In this document: positions 1 through 8,675 of the stretch, in pieces
Position numbering within the stretch: the first letter of the stretch is position 1
How the letters are laid out: the number at the start of each line of letters is the position of its first letter
Source: Flavobacterium ustbae
Lineage (GTDB): Bacteria; Bacteroidota; Bacteroidia; Flavobacteriales; Flavobacteriaceae
Direction: 5' to 3'
Length of the DNA: 64,000 nt
Assembly: GCF_003946915.1 (NCBI RefSeq)
Contig: NZ_RPOC01000001.1
Span: 372,001 to 436,000 of the forward strand
Made by a program: the position numbers and the translations under genes
Notes under the pieces: generated by a model
Databases searched by the model: none
Seen by the model: only the letters and a program-made list of their open reading frames with translations
Told to the model about the DNA's origin: nothing

Positions 1-1
1 A

Positions 2-844
2 ATGCTGGTTCCTGCCGCCATATTTTTAGCTTTAAATTACGGAACAACAACTCAAAACGGAGCCGGAATTCCGATGGCGACAGATATAGCTTTTGCAATT
101 GGAATTTTATCACTTTTGGGCAATAAAGTTCCCGCATCCTTAAAAGTTTTTCTAACGGCCCTTGCCGTGATCGACGATTTAGGCGCTATTATCGTTATTG
201 CTATTTTTTATACCACATCAATCTCTTTTCTAAATCTCGGAATTGCATTGGGAATCTGGTGTTTTCTTTTTGTTTTAAACCGAATGAAAATTCACAATCT
301 TATTCCGTATCTCGTTGGCGGGGCTGTAATGTGGTATTTCATGCTTAATTCAGGAGTTCATGCCACAATTACGGGTGTAATTTTAGCTTTTGTTATTCCG
401 TTTGGCGATGGAAGCGAGAAAACCTCTTCGTATCGATTACAGCATTTTCTACATCAGCCAGTAGCTTTTTTCATTTTGCCTTTATTCGCAATTGCCAATA
501 CCGCTTTGCCATTTACCGAAAACTGGCATGAAGGTTTAAATCATGTCAATACTTACGGAATCATTCTTGGACTTGTCGTTGGAAAGCCGCTTGGAATTTT
601 GCTTTTCTCATCGGTTGGGGTGACTTCTGGTTTATGCATTTTACCCAAAAATTTAAAATGGGCACATATTTTAGGTGCTGGAATGCTCGGCGGAATTGGT
701 TTTACCATGTCGATTTTCATTACCGTCTTAGCATTCAAAAACCCAGAGATTATTGTCTTTTCTAAAATAGCAATTCTTATCGCTTCTTTCATAGCTGGAC
801 TTCTTGGAATTATTTATTTGAAATTCACTTTGAGTAAAAAGTAA
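2..844 (+). CDS. nhaA: Na+/H+ antiporter NhaA, 5' end missing
   Basis: Inner-membrane sodium/proton antiporter for pH and Na+ homeostasis (family knowledge). The window opens inside the gene. 280 residues are visible against roughly 380-400 for the family, so about 100 N-terminal residues lie off the left edge and the Met at base 2 is internal. Visible motifs are ATDIAFA and VIDDLGA, which match the ion-binding Asp133 and Asp163/Asp164 regions of the E. coli protein, followed by several hydrophobic helices to the C-terminus. No convincing terminator follows. A palindromic repeat array begins about 100 bp downstream. Confidence 0.95.
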   Translation: MLVPAAIFLALNYGTTTQNGAGIPMATDIAFAIGILSLLGNKVPASLKVFLTALAVIDDLGAIIVIAIFYTTSISFLNLGIALGIWCFLFVLNRMKIHNLIPYLVGGAVMWYFMLNSGVHATITGVILAFVIPFGDGSEKTSSYRLQHFLHQPVAFFILPLFAIANTALPFTENWHEGLNHVNTYGIILGLVVGKPLGILLFSSVGVTSGLCILPKNLKWAHILGAGMLGGIGFTMSIFITVLAFKNPEIIVFSKIAILIASFIAGLLGIIYLKFTLSKK

Positions 845-944
845 ATTTCAATTTTTTAAATTCCAATTGACAAAATTCCAAATTCCAATTTAAACATTGG
901 GCAACTCGGAATGAAAACTATTATTTTATTCTCATTTTTATCAA

Positions 945-1450
945 CATAGCCCAAGGTTTCAACCTTGGGTACACAACGTAAGCGTAACGTGAGTCACAAT
1001 GCGTACCCAAGGTTGAAACCTTAGGCTATGTTTGATAATCTTTGTCGAATTTCTAGTTCGATTTGCTTCGCCGGTTCTCTATTACTCGTGCTCTTGTTCC
1101 TAGAATGGTAAACTATAATTTTATCTTCATTTTGTTAAACATAGCCCAAGGTGTCAACCTTGGGTACACAACATACGCGTAACGTGATTCACAATGCGTA
1201 CCCAAGGTTGAAACCTTGGGCTATGCTTGATAATCTTTGTCGAATTTCTAGTGTGGTTTGCTTTGCCAGTTCACTACTGTTCATTCTCTCGTTCCTCGAA
1301 TAGCAAACCATAATTTTATTCTCATTTTGGTTAAACATAGCCCGAGGTTTCAACCTTGGGTACACAACGTAAACGCAACGTGAATGCACTCCCAAGGTTA
1401 AACATAACGTGATTCACAATGCGTTCCCAAGGTTGAAACCTTAGGCTATG
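945..1450. repeat. Tandem array of three REPIN-like palindromes (family A, AAGG variant)
   Basis: Three units start at 945, 1140 and 1336, a period of about 195 bp. Each core is two inverted arms of about 28 bp: CATAGCCCAAGGTTTCAACC at one end and its complement at the other. Each arm is itself a hairpin (CCCAAGGTT/AACCTTGGG), and the arms are separated by a spacer of about 30 bp. Cores span 945-1030, 1140-1225 and 1336-1450; the third has an extra ~29 bp containing a partial arm. The sequence between cores is also repeated (TTTGATAATCTTTGTCGAAT). The family recurs at 60316-60750 beside a RAYT transposase. The array occupies most of the non-coding stretch 845-1607. Confidence 0.9.
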
Positions 1451-1543
1451 TTTGATAATCTTTGTCTAATTTATAGTTCGATTTGCTTCATCTATTTGCT
1501 TTCGTTCGGGTCTCATGTATCAATTCAATCATCGCAAAACAAA

Positions 1544-1585
1544 AAAATTCCAAATCCCAACAATAAAATTGGAATTTGGAATTTT
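1544..1585 (-). terminator. Possible proC terminator
   Basis: A 12-bp AT-rich inverted repeat (AAAATTCCAAAT at 1544-1555, ATTTGGAATTTT at 1574-1585) lies just past the proC stop. On the minus strand it is followed by a short T run. The stem is weak and AT-rich, so function is uncertain. Confidence 0.4.
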
Positions 1586-1607
1586 AAAATATTGAGTTTT
1601 AAATAAT

Positions 1608-2384
1608 CTAACCTTTAATCTGTTTCAAAGAAGTTTTGATTCCTTTAATTAATGACGAACTGAAACCATTATGCTCCATTTCGTTCAAACCGACAATTGT
1701 ACAGCCTTGAGGCGTTGTTACACGGTCGATTAATTGTTCTGGATGCACACGTTCTTCTAAAAGCATTTTAGCTGCTCCTTTTACCGTTTGCGCGGCAATA
1801 GCTAAAGCAGTATTAGAATCAAATCCAATTTCGATTCCGGCTTGCATAGAAGCACGAATATAACGTAAAGCGTAAGCCGTTCCGCAAGCACCCAAAACTG
1901 TCGCCGCATCCATTAATTTTTCGTCGATCACGGGAGCTGTTCCTAAATCTTGGAATAAATCAACAATTGGCGAAGCATTTGCTGCATATTTTTCTGGGAA
2001 AGAAATACAAGTAGCCGATTCTCCAAACTGAGCCGCAATATTTGGCATAATGCGCACCACTGGATATTCAAAATTGGTTTTAGATTGTAGCATATCCAAA
2101 GACAAACCGCTTACGGCAGAAGCAATTGTTTTGTTTTGAATAGCTGGCAAAATTTCAGCCAAAACAGTATCTACCTGATACGGTTTTATGGTTAAAATGA
2201 CAACATCAGCTTCCTCGATATTGTGTTTATTATCGTTAGAAACAGTAATGCCATATTCTGATAAATATTGAATACTGGCGATATTTCTTCTTGTAACAGT
2301 AACTTGGTTCTTTTTTGAGAATTTAGCAATTCCCAAGGCGATAGAAACCCCAAGGTTTCCTCCTCCAATAATGTGTACTTTCAT
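1608..2384 (-). CDS. proC: Pyrroline-5-carboxylate reductase
   Basis: Reduces 1-pyrroline-5-carboxylate to proline with NAD(P)H, the last step of proline synthesis, in the cytoplasm. The N-terminus carries a Rossmann nucleotide-binding loop (IIGGGNLGVSIALGIAK, about residues 5-21). The middle has VVRIMPNIAA, and the C-terminal dimerisation/catalytic region has the DAATVLGACGTAY and TTPQGCTIVGLNEME stretches typical of ProC. At 258 residues it is close to the usual ~265-275. It starts at an ATG at 2384 and stands alone between the palindrome array and mgtE, transcribed leftward. Confidence 0.95.
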   Translation of the reverse strand: MKVHIIGGGNLGVSIALGIAKFSKKNQVTVTRRNIASIQYLSEYGITVSNDNKHNIEEADVVILTIKPYQVDTVLAEILPAIQNKTIASAVSGLSLDMLQSKTNFEYPVVRIMPNIAAQFGESATCISFPEKYAANASPIVDLFQDLGTAPVIDEKLMDAATVLGACGTAYALRYIRASMQAGIEIGFDSNTALAIAAQTVKGAAKMLLEERVHPEQLIDRVTTPQGCTIVGLNEMEHNGFSSSLIKGIKTSLKQIKG

Positions 2385-2496
2385 TTTGGTTGGCTTTAAT
2401 TTATTTCTGGCTATAAACAGCTTTTTTTTCCGCCCGTAAATTACGCAGATTTTAGAGATCTTAAATCACTGCAATCTATTATTTTGTGGCAAAAAT

Positions 2497-3846
2497 CTAA
2501 AATCCAAGAATCAAGTTAGCTACTCCAAAGTAGAGCATAATTCCAAAAACATCGTTGGTTGTTGTAATAAAGGGACCTGTAGCAATAGCGGGGTCAATTT
2601 TATTTTTGTTAAGGAAAAGCGGTACTAAAGTTCCTAAAGTCGCAGCAAAAAGAATAACGACAATCATAGAAATCGAAATCGCAAATCCTACCAAGTACTG
2701 CTGATACATTATAGAATGATACCCCAATAGCAGCAAAGAGATAATACTTCCCGATATCATAGAAACGGTAATTTCTTTCGTAAAATAACCACGGCTAAAA
2801 TCTTTTAAAGTTCCGTTTGCCAAACCTTGTACAACGATTGCCGAAGCTTGAACTCCAATATTTCCTGCAGTTGCAGACAATAATGGCACAAATATGATTA
2901 AAGTTGAATATTTTTGAAATGTGCTTTCATTTCCTTTCAAAACAAAAGAAGCTACAATCTCAATCACCATTCCGATTAAAAGCCACGGAAGGCGTGCTTT
3001 TGTTAGTTCGTAAACACTGTCATTAGATTCAACGTCTTGTGTAATACCGGCTGCTAACTGGTAATCTTTATCTGCTTCTTCTTTGATTACGTCTACAATG
3101 TCGTCAATCGTAATTCTTCCAACCAAACGTCCTAATTCATCCACAACAGGAATGGCCTCTAAGTCGTATTTCTGCATGATACGAGCAACCTCAACATCTT
3201 CGGTATCTACATTTACGAAATTTAGTTTTCTGATATAAACCTCACCAATTTGGGTTTTGGTCGAAGAAGTCAATAAATCTTTTAGTGATAATCTGCCTTT
3301 TAATCGGTTTTCGTCATCAACTACGTAAATAGAATGAACTCTGGATACATTTTCTGCCTGAATTCTCATTTCTTTCACACAGGTTAATACGTTCCAGTTT
3401 TCATTTACTTTTACAAGCTCCTTTCCCATCAAACCACCGGCGGTGTTTTCGTCGTAACGCAAAAGATCGACAATATCTTTGGCGTGCTCAACGTCAATCA
3501 TTTCGGAGATTACTTCGGCTTTGATTTCCTGCGAAAGTTCTGCGATAATATCGGCAGCGTCATTGGTTTCAAGCTCATCAAGCTCTTCCGCAATTTCTTT
3601 TGGTGAAAGTCGGCTTAAGATGTTTTCACGCAGATCTTCTTCCAGTTCCAGAAGAATTTCTGCTGTTTTATCACTATCTAAAACCTTGAAAATGTAGGTT
3701 GCTTCGTCGAAATCTAATTCATCTAAGATTTCGGCAATATCGGCATGATGCAGATCATTTAATAAAACTTCAAGTTCCTTGTCGTTTTTACTAATAATCA
3801 GCTCTTCTAATTGATGTATAAATTCTTTACTAACTTTGAACTCCAT
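2497..3846 (-). CDS. mgtE: Magnesium transporter MgtE
   Basis: Inner-membrane Mg2+ channel/transporter gated by cytoplasmic Mg2+ (family knowledge). The 449 residues show the usual order: an acidic helical N domain rich in Glu/Asp/Leu (about 1-130), a CBS pair (about 135-255, with GRLSLKDLL and [12 protein letters not shown]), a connecting helix, and about five membrane segments (about 285-449) including [19 protein letters not shown] and the ending [20 protein letters not shown]. The start codon lies 17 bp inside the 3' end of rsmA, so the two genes are probably transcribed and translated together. Confidence 0.95.
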   Translation of the reverse strand: MEFKVSKEFIHQLEELIISKNDKELEVLLNDLHHADIAEILDELDFDEATYIFKVLDSDKTAEILLELEEDLRENILSRLSPKEIAEELDELETNDAADIIAELSQEIKAEVISEMIDVEHAKDIVDLLRYDENTAGGLMGKELVKVNENWNVLTCVKEMRIQAENVSRVHSIYVVDDENRLKGRLSLKDLLTSSTKTQIGEVYIRKLNFVNVDTEDVEVARIMQKYDLEAIPVVDELGRLVGRITIDDIVDVIKEEADKDYQLAAGITQDVESNDSVYELTKARLPWLLIGMVIEIVASFVLKGNESTFQKYSTLIIFVPLLSATAGNIGVQASAIVVQGLANGTLKDFSRGYFTKEITVSMISGSIISLLLLGYHSIMYQQYLVGFAISISMIVVILFAATLGTLVPLFLNKNKIDPAIATGPFITTTNDVFGIMLYFGVANLILGF

Positions 3847-4615
3847 CGGCTTCTATTTTTAGAGTTAGTTCAATAAATTCTTCTGTACTGAGCTGTTCCG
3901 GACGTTTATCAAAGATAGTGTCTTCTCGCAGTTTATCAGATAAATTTAATGTTTTCAAACTGTTACGTAATGTTTTTCGTCTCTGCTGAAAAGCGGTTTT
4001 TACAACTGTAAAAAACAACTTTTCGCTGCAAGGAAGACTATAATCTTCCTTTCGGGTCATTCTCATCACACCCGATTTAACCTTGGGCGGAGGAATAAAA
4101 ACGTTTTCATCAACCGTAAACAGATACTCTGTAGTATAGAAAGCCTGAGCTAGTACTGATAATATTCCGTATGTTTTTGAGCCTTTCTTTTCGCAGATAC
4201 GCTCGGCAACTTCTTTCTGAAACATTCCAGAAAATTCTGGAATCTGGTCTCTAAGTTCCAGTGTTCTAAAAACAATTTGAGAAGAAATATTATATGGAAA
4301 GTTACCTATTATAGCAAACTGTTTGTTTTGGTAAACTTCATTTATATTATACTTCAGGAAATCCTGAGAGATAATTTTATCTTTTAATTTTGGGTAATTG
4401 GCATCAAGATACGCTACAGATTCGGTGTCGATCTCAATAACGTGTGTAGTAATTGGCTTTTCAAGTAAGTATTTAGTAAGCACACCCATACCTGGTCCTA
4501 TTTCTAAGACCTCATCATATCCTTTAAAAGTCAAAGTATCTGCAATAGCTTTTGCAATACTTTCATCTTTAAGAAAGTGCTGACCTAAATGTTTTTTGGC
4601 TTTTACTTTTTCCAT
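3830..4615 (-). CDS. rsmA: 16S rRNA dimethyladenosine transferase
   Basis: KsgA/RsmA uses SAM to dimethylate two adjacent adenosines (A1518 and A1519, E. coli numbering) in the 3'-end helix of 16S rRNA during 30S maturation. Visible features are the N-terminal [12 protein letters not shown] motif I ([15 protein letters not shown], about residues 37-51), the acidic VIEIDTESV and the catalytic [12 protein letters not shown] motif (N-L/F-P-Y). A C-terminal helical domain contains [12 protein letters not shown]. At 261 residues it has the usual length. Its 3' end overlaps mgtE by 17 bp. Confidence 0.96.
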   Translation of the reverse strand: MEKVKAKKHLGQHFLKDESIAKAIADTLTFKGYDEVLEIGPGMGVLTKYLLEKPITTHVIEIDTESVAYLDANYPKLKDKIISQDFLKYNINEVYQNKQFAIIGNFPYNISSQIVFRTLELRDQIPEFSGMFQKEVAERICEKKGSKTYGILSVLAQAFYTTEYLFTVDENVFIPPPKVKSGVMRMTRKEDYSLPCSEKLFFTVVKTAFQQRRKTLRNSLKTLNLSDKLREDTIFDKRPEQLSTEEFIELTLKIEADGVQS

Positions 4616-4642
4616 TTCATTATCTTATTTGCCACAAGGGCG

Positions 4643-4650
4643 CAAAAGTA
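4643..4650 (-). promoter_or_regulatory. -7 box for rsmA-mgtE
   Basis: On the minus strand this reads TACTTTTG, matching the Bacteroidota -7 consensus TANNTTTG. It lies 27 bp upstream of the rsmA start codon. No clear TTTG -33 element was found at the usual spacing. Confidence 0.45.
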
Positions 4651-4745
4651 TTCTTTTTTATTGGAAAGGCTCTACGTATGCTAAATTATTTTGCTACAAA
4701 GGCATGAAGACGCCTATTTATTTTGCCACACGAGGGCACAAAATT

Positions 4746-5222
4746 TTATTTTTTATTAATCTCTCGAAGTTGTTGAATATCCAATAAATCTTTACTCCTA
4801 TTCGCTTTAACTTTGCTAGTTATTAAATCTTCTAAAGATAAAACGTTCCATTTTAAAAATGTTTTATCATTTACCGTTACAATTTCACTATCATTATACG
4901 CCTCATCAAAAGTCCTATTCACAGAAAATTTGGTAATCAATTCTAAATCTAGGTCAGCTGGTGAAAACTTTACAGATATGTTTTGTTGCTGTTGTTTAAC
5001 ATTTTCTGGAAAATCATCTATCTCATATCCCATTTCATTAAAGACAAGCACTAATTTTTTGAAATTTTCTTCTGTAGTATCAATCCAAAAATCAACGTCT
5101 GCAGAGTGTCTTTGATAACCGTGAAAATTTACAGCTCCTCCTCCAACCATCAACATCCTTACATTGTGTTTAGTGGCTAACGAAATGAATTCATCAATAT
5201 TTTGATCCCACATTTTTGACAT
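4746..5222 (-). CDS. Nucleotidyltransferase-fold protein (DUF6036-like)
   Basis: A 158-residue protein with the minimal nucleotidyltransferase signature near its N-terminus: VGGGAVNFHGYQRHSADVDF (about residues 26-45), that is GG followed by a D-x-D metal-binding pair. A later acidic segment (DLDLEL) could supply the third carboxylate. Such domains can move nucleotides onto proteins or RNA, and some act as MNT-type antitoxins or AbiEii-type toxins (family knowledge). The start codon lies one base after the stop codon of the small upstream gene at 5224-5409, so the two form a tight pair. The substrate is not readable from the sequence. Confidence 0.75.
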   Translation of the reverse strand: MSKMWDQNIDEFISLATKHNVRMLMVGGGAVNFHGYQRHSADVDFWIDTTEENFKKLVLVFNEMGYEIDDFPENVKQQQQNISVKFSPADLDLELITKFSVNRTFDEAYNDSEIVTVNDKTFLKWNVLSLEDLITSKVKANRSKDLLDIQQLREINKK

Positions 5223-5223
5223 T

Positions 5224-5409
5224 TTATCTTGGTTTTATTATTATCAAAAAATTGTCTTTATTTTTATCCACCTTGTTTTTCACAGGAAATCTGCTTATTC
5301 TTTCACTTAATCTAAGAAAACTACGCACACGTTCAGCACCAGACAATTTTAAAAAATCTTCTTGCTGTTGTCTGTTACTTTCTTCTTTAGTTTGAAATCT
5401 GATTTCCAT
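5224..5409 (-). CDS. Small protein paired with the nucleotidyltransferase
   Basis: A 61-residue basic, probably soluble protein starting MEIRFQTKEESNRQQQ and containing SGAERVRSFLRLSERISRFP. I chose the ATG at 5407-5409. The open frame continues 20 codons further upstream, but that part runs through a palindromic intergenic repeat (5439-5462) and is unlikely to be coding. It ends one base before the nucleotidyltransferase start, so the genes are almost certainly co-transcribed. Two-gene order and small size resemble a toxin-antitoxin or partner module. I do not recognise a named family, and the function is unknown. Confidence 0.65.
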   Translation of the reverse strand: MEIRFQTKEESNRQQQEDFLKLSGAERVRSFLRLSERISRFPVKNKVDKNKDNFLIIIKPR

Positions 5410-5438
5410 AAGTTCGAATTTTAACTGAACACTATCCC

Positions 5439-5462
5439 GTCCCGACACTTCGGGATCGGGAC
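5439..5462 (-). terminator. Palindromic hairpin after the DUF4286-like gene
   Basis: GTCCCGA (5439-5445) pairs with TCGGGAC (5456-5462) around an inner CCCGA/TCGGG alternative. It lies between the DUF4286-like stop codon and the small-protein start. Its core, TCCCGACACTTCGGGA, resembles palindromes at 8615, 15155, 17105, 17156 and 36321. It could work as a terminator or simply be a dispersed repeat, since no strong T tract follows. Confidence 0.45.
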
Positions 5463-5484
5463 TGACCACTGAACACTAAAAAAA

Positions 5485-5796
5485 TCAATGCTCCGAAACA
5501 ACCTCCAATTCCGTTCTGAAGGAAAGCATTTTATCTGCAAATAAACCCAAAGCTTCTCTGTGAAATTCTGGTTCATCTTCGATATAAAACTTATCTAAAG
5601 TTTCTTTGCTATCAGTTACATATTGTACAGAATAGGTAATGCCGCCCATTTCTTCTTCAACCAAAACTTTTACAATTCGTGCCGATGAAAATTTTTGAGT
5701 TGCTAGAATTTCTGGTATGTGTTTTTCCTGCATCCATTTTAACCATTGGTCGTGAACGCTTTCGTGTATATTGGTGGTAACGTTGTATATAATCAT
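5485..5796 (-). CDS. DUF4286 family protein
   Basis: A 103-residue cytoplasmic protein beginning MIIYNVTTNIHESVHDQWL. It resembles the small DUF4286 family common in Bacteroidota, whose fold looks like a ferredoxin-like dimeric alpha-beta barrel. The pattern is an N-terminal strand, a helix with HDQWLKWMQEKHIPEIL, the strand TYSVQYVTDSKETLDKF, and a helix near the end. No catalytic motif is visible. It may share a transcript with the TPR gene upstream (gap 105 bp). Biochemical function is unknown. Confidence 0.75.
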   Translation of the reverse strand: MIIYNVTTNIHESVHDQWLKWMQEKHIPEILATQKFSSARIVKVLVEEEMGGITYSVQYVTDSKETLDKFYIEDEPEFHREALGLFADKMLSFRTELEVVSEH

Positions 5797-5901
5797 TTTT
5801 TTTAGGTTCTAAGGTTCTGAGGGACTAAGTTTCAAAGGTTTTTCCAGATTCTAGATTTTAGATTGCTATAAAAATCTGAAATCTACAATCTAAAATCTGA
5901 A

Positions 5902-7683
5902 CTATAAGTTCTTGTCCCCTCTTAATTCTCTATATTTCTTTCTCGCATCAACAAAGTAAATACTGTCCTGATGATTGAAAATTACTTTTTCGTATAATGG
6001 TTTTGCTTTTTCTACATCTTTTAATTCGTCATTGTAAATTTCTGCTGAGAAAAACAGCGCTTCGTCTACATATATTCCGTCGCTATGATTGTCAATAATT
6101 TGCTGATATTGGCTTAAAGCCGAAGCAAAATCCTTCTGACTTTCGTAAACTTTACCTAAACGCAGTAAAGTCACCGCTTCTATTTCCTGACCTTTATAAG
6201 TCTTTAAAATATTCTGAAACTGCGTTATAGCTTCCTGTTTTTTATTCTGATAAATTAAAAAATCGCCTTTTGCAAATGCTTTCAGCGCCACTTGAGTCGA
6301 ATCTGCGGCCGTATTATCATTGATCAATAAAAAATATTCTAGAGCGTCGTTGGCGATTAACTGCGTATTTGCGGCTTTTAATTCTTTAAACTGCTTATTA
6401 GCCCATTCAAAATCGCCTTTATAATAACTTGTTTTTGCTGCTTTCAAACTTGCTTCGTGCGCCATGACATCATTCTTTAAATCCAATTGAATCTGCGAAT
6501 AATAAATTAACGCCTGATTAAATTTTTCTTCCAAAAGCAGAATATCGGCCAATTCCATTTTAGCATCGGCTTTTTGATATTCGTTTAGATTTAATTCTAA
6601 AGCCTTTTTGATTACCGCTTTTCCTTCTTCTGTCTTTTTCAAATTAAAAGCCAGAAAATGGGCTTGAATGATTTGCAAAGATAAGGTAAAAGGACTGATT
6701 TCGTAAGTGGTCAATAATTGCTGCAATTCTTGACTGATGGCCGGATAATCTTTTTCCTGTGCTTTTTCGATCTTAATATGCATTAGAAATGCATTCGACT
6801 GAATCAATAAATCTAAATCTTTAGTGTTTTGAAGAATAAAGTTCAGAATTTCTTCTGCCGTATCGTTGTCTCCTTCGTTCATGGCAAACTGACTCAAATT
6901 GACAATACTCATCAACGATTCTGGTTCGCGTTTGTAAATGGCTTTTTCTTGAATAAATGCTTTCCCAAATTCTTTCTGCTGGACATAAAACCAGCTCAAA
7001 TAATGATTCCAAAAAACATCTTGATCTTTCTGCGTTTTCAAGATTAGAGCTTTACGCATGGCATCCTTAAAAGCCGTGTTGTCGGTTTCGCCATTCATAA
7101 ATCGAGACAGTTGTGTCTGAATCAGATTGGTGTTCTGCGGATTTGTGAAGGATTCTGTCAATAATAAATCGATCATTAAATCGGTTTTGCCTAACTGACC
7201 GTAAAGCATTCCGATTTGGAAATTGAAATTAAAATTCGGCTGAACCTGCATTGCCGTCTGATACGCTTTTAAAGCATATTCTAACAATACTTTTTTCTCG
7301 AACGAACTTGCAATTCCGTAAACATCGTTCGGATTTGTTTTTATTTTTTCAATAGCCTGTTCGTAGTAATTTTTAGCTTTCGAATCATTTTTCTGCAATT
7401 GAAAATTATATCCCATTTCAACCAAAAAAACACCTTGCTTGTATCTATTATAACGATCTTGAATTGCCTTTTCAGCATTTGCAAACTGCTGTAACTGCTG
7501 GTAACAATCGACTGTTCTTAAAAAATATTGGGTATTAGAAGGTGCATTTTTTAAAAGTTCTTCATAACTCATTTTTGCTTTTTCGAAATCACCTTTGTCA
7601 TAATAATATTGCGCCAATTGCTCGTTTTGTCCAAATGCAAAACCAGAACATAATAAAACGATACAAATCAATATGTCTTTCAT
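5902..7683 (-). CDS. Exported tetratricopeptide-repeat protein
   Basis: A 593-residue protein with a signal peptide (about residues 1-18, ending GFAFG before QNEQ), so it is periplasmic or membrane-associated. Multiple TPR units run through the whole length, for example GDFEKAKMSYEELL near residue 32, a run around 360-430, and a C-terminal set containing KVYESQKDFASALSQYQQII and VEKAKPLYEKVIF (about 510-580). TPR arrays act as protein-binding scaffolds; the partner is not evident. It lies 54 bp downstream of lgt on the same strand, so co-transcription is possible. Confidence 0.85.
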   Translation of the reverse strand: MKDILICIVLLCSGFAFGQNEQLAQYYYDKGDFEKAKMSYEELLKNAPSNTQYFLRTVDCYQQLQQFANAEKAIQDRYNRYKQGVFLVEMGYNFQLQKNDSKAKNYYEQAIEKIKTNPNDVYGIASSFEKKVLLEYALKAYQTAMQVQPNFNFNFQIGMLYGQLGKTDLMIDLLLTESFTNPQNTNLIQTQLSRFMNGETDNTAFKDAMRKALILKTQKDQDVFWNHYLSWFYVQQKEFGKAFIQEKAIYKREPESLMSIVNLSQFAMNEGDNDTAEEILNFILQNTKDLDLLIQSNAFLMHIKIEKAQEKDYPAISQELQQLLTTYEISPFTLSLQIIQAHFLAFNLKKTEEGKAVIKKALELNLNEYQKADAKMELADILLLEEKFNQALIYYSQIQLDLKNDVMAHEASLKAAKTSYYKGDFEWANKQFKELKAANTQLIANDALEYFLLINDNTAADSTQVALKAFAKGDFLIYQNKKQEAITQFQNILKTYKGQEIEAVTLLRLGKVYESQKDFASALSQYQQIIDNHSDGIYVDEALFFSAEIYNDELKDVEKAKPLYEKVIFNHQDSIYFVDARKKYRELRGDKNL

Positions 7684-7737
7684 ATTGCAGTTTTTAGTTT
7701 ACGATTAAAGCAATGAAAACTTTGATTGAGACTATGC

Positions 7738-8565
7738 TTAAATTGCCAATTGCTTTTTAGATTTCCAAAAAATCAATCCTATACCAATTAAAATAAACGG
7801 AATACTTAAGATCTGTCCCATATTAATCAGCATATCATTCTCAAAAGCTTCTTGATTTTCTTTGAAAAATTCAATTATAAAACGAGCCGTAAATAATAAA
7901 GTTAAGAAAGTTCCAAAGATTAATCCCTGTGCCTTTCTGATTTTTTCTGATTTGTACATATAAAACAGAATTCCAAAAATCAGTAAGTAAGCAAATGCTT
8001 CATATAATTGTGTCGGGTGTCTCGGAATCACATCGTCTCTCTGAAAAACAACGCCCCAATTTCCATTGGTTGGTTTTCCATAAATTTCAGAATTCATAAA
8101 ATTCCCCATTCTGATAAAAGCGCCCGTTACAGGTACTGCAACTGCCATTTTATCTAAAAGCCCTAAAAATTGTACTTTGTATTTTCGGCAGTATAAAATC
8201 ATTGCCGTAATCACTCCAATAGAACCTCCGTGACTTGCCAATCCTTGATAACCGACAAACTGGTAAGCTCCTTTTATCTTTTGAATTGGTAAAAGAATTT
8301 CTATTGGATGTTTGAAGAAATAGTCGGGTTCGTAAAAGAAACAATGTCCTAACCTAGCTCCTAAAACCGTTCCGACAATAACATAAATCAATAAAGAATC
8401 TAGATTGTCTAAAGAAAGATTTTCTTTTTTATAAATATTTCTAACGATATAAAACCCGAGAAGAAGTCCGCAGGCAAAAAGAGCTCCGTAATATTTAAGG
8501 GGAAAAGTATCTGTGATCCAAAATATAACGGGATCAACGTTCCAATTTAATATTCCGTTTTTCAT
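7738..8565 (-). CDS. lgt: Prolipoprotein diacylglyceryl transferase
   Basis: Inner-membrane enzyme that moves the diacylglyceryl group of phosphatidylglycerol onto the lipobox cysteine of prolipoproteins, the first step of lipoprotein maturation. The 275 residues have about seven hydrophobic segments. The signature RMGNFMNSEIYGKP (about residues 150-163) matches the conserved Lgt loop, and RHPTQLYEAF follows. The length is normal for Bacteroidota. Its products would include the many lipoproteins encoded in this window. It starts at the ATG at 8565 and reads leftward, downstream of serS. Confidence 0.96.
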   Translation of the reverse strand: MKNGILNWNVDPVIFWITDTFPLKYYGALFACGLLLGFYIVRNIYKKENLSLDNLDSLLIYVIVGTVLGARLGHCFFYEPDYFFKHPIEILLPIQKIKGAYQFVGYQGLASHGGSIGVITAMILYCRKYKVQFLGLLDKMAVAVPVTGAFIRMGNFMNSEIYGKPTNGNWGVVFQRDDVIPRHPTQLYEAFAYLLIFGILFYMYKSEKIRKAQGLIFGTFLTLLFTARFIIEFFKENQEAFENDMLINMGQILSIPFILIGIGLIFWKSKKQLAI

Positions 8566-8598
8566 TAGTCGAAGTTTTTTAATTTCTAAAAATTAAGA

Positions 8599-8654
8599 AA
8601 ACCTGACAGTCCCGTTCCGAGATTTCGGAATCGGGATAAAAACCTGTCAGGTTT
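8599..8654 (-). terminator. serS terminator with nested hairpins
   Basis: An 11-bp outer stem, AAACCTGACAG (8599-8609) with CTGTCAGGTTT (8644-8654), encloses an inner near-palindrome CCCGTTCCGA/TCGGAATCGGG (8611-8635). On the minus strand it is followed by CTTAATTTTTAG. It sits between the serS stop and lgt, so it probably ends serS transcripts. The inner part belongs to the same dispersed palindrome type seen at 5440 and 15155. Confidence 0.7.
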
Positions 8655-8675
8655 ATAATATCTTAAAACCAGAAA

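Noticed and set aside
1189..1395. Minus-strand ORF of 68 codons in the first palindrome array
   Set aside because: It lies wholly inside the tandem palindromes, with a composition explained by the repeat.
945..1450. Palindrome array read as a CRISPR array
   Set aside because: Units are 195 bp with inverted-doublet structure and conserved spacers, and no cas gene is in the window; CRISPR repeats are shorter with unique spacers.
4596..4787. Plus-strand ORF of 63 codons opposite the rsmA promoter
   Set aside because: It overlaps the rsmA start and repeat-like GCCACAAGGGC sequence on the other strand; a shadow frame.
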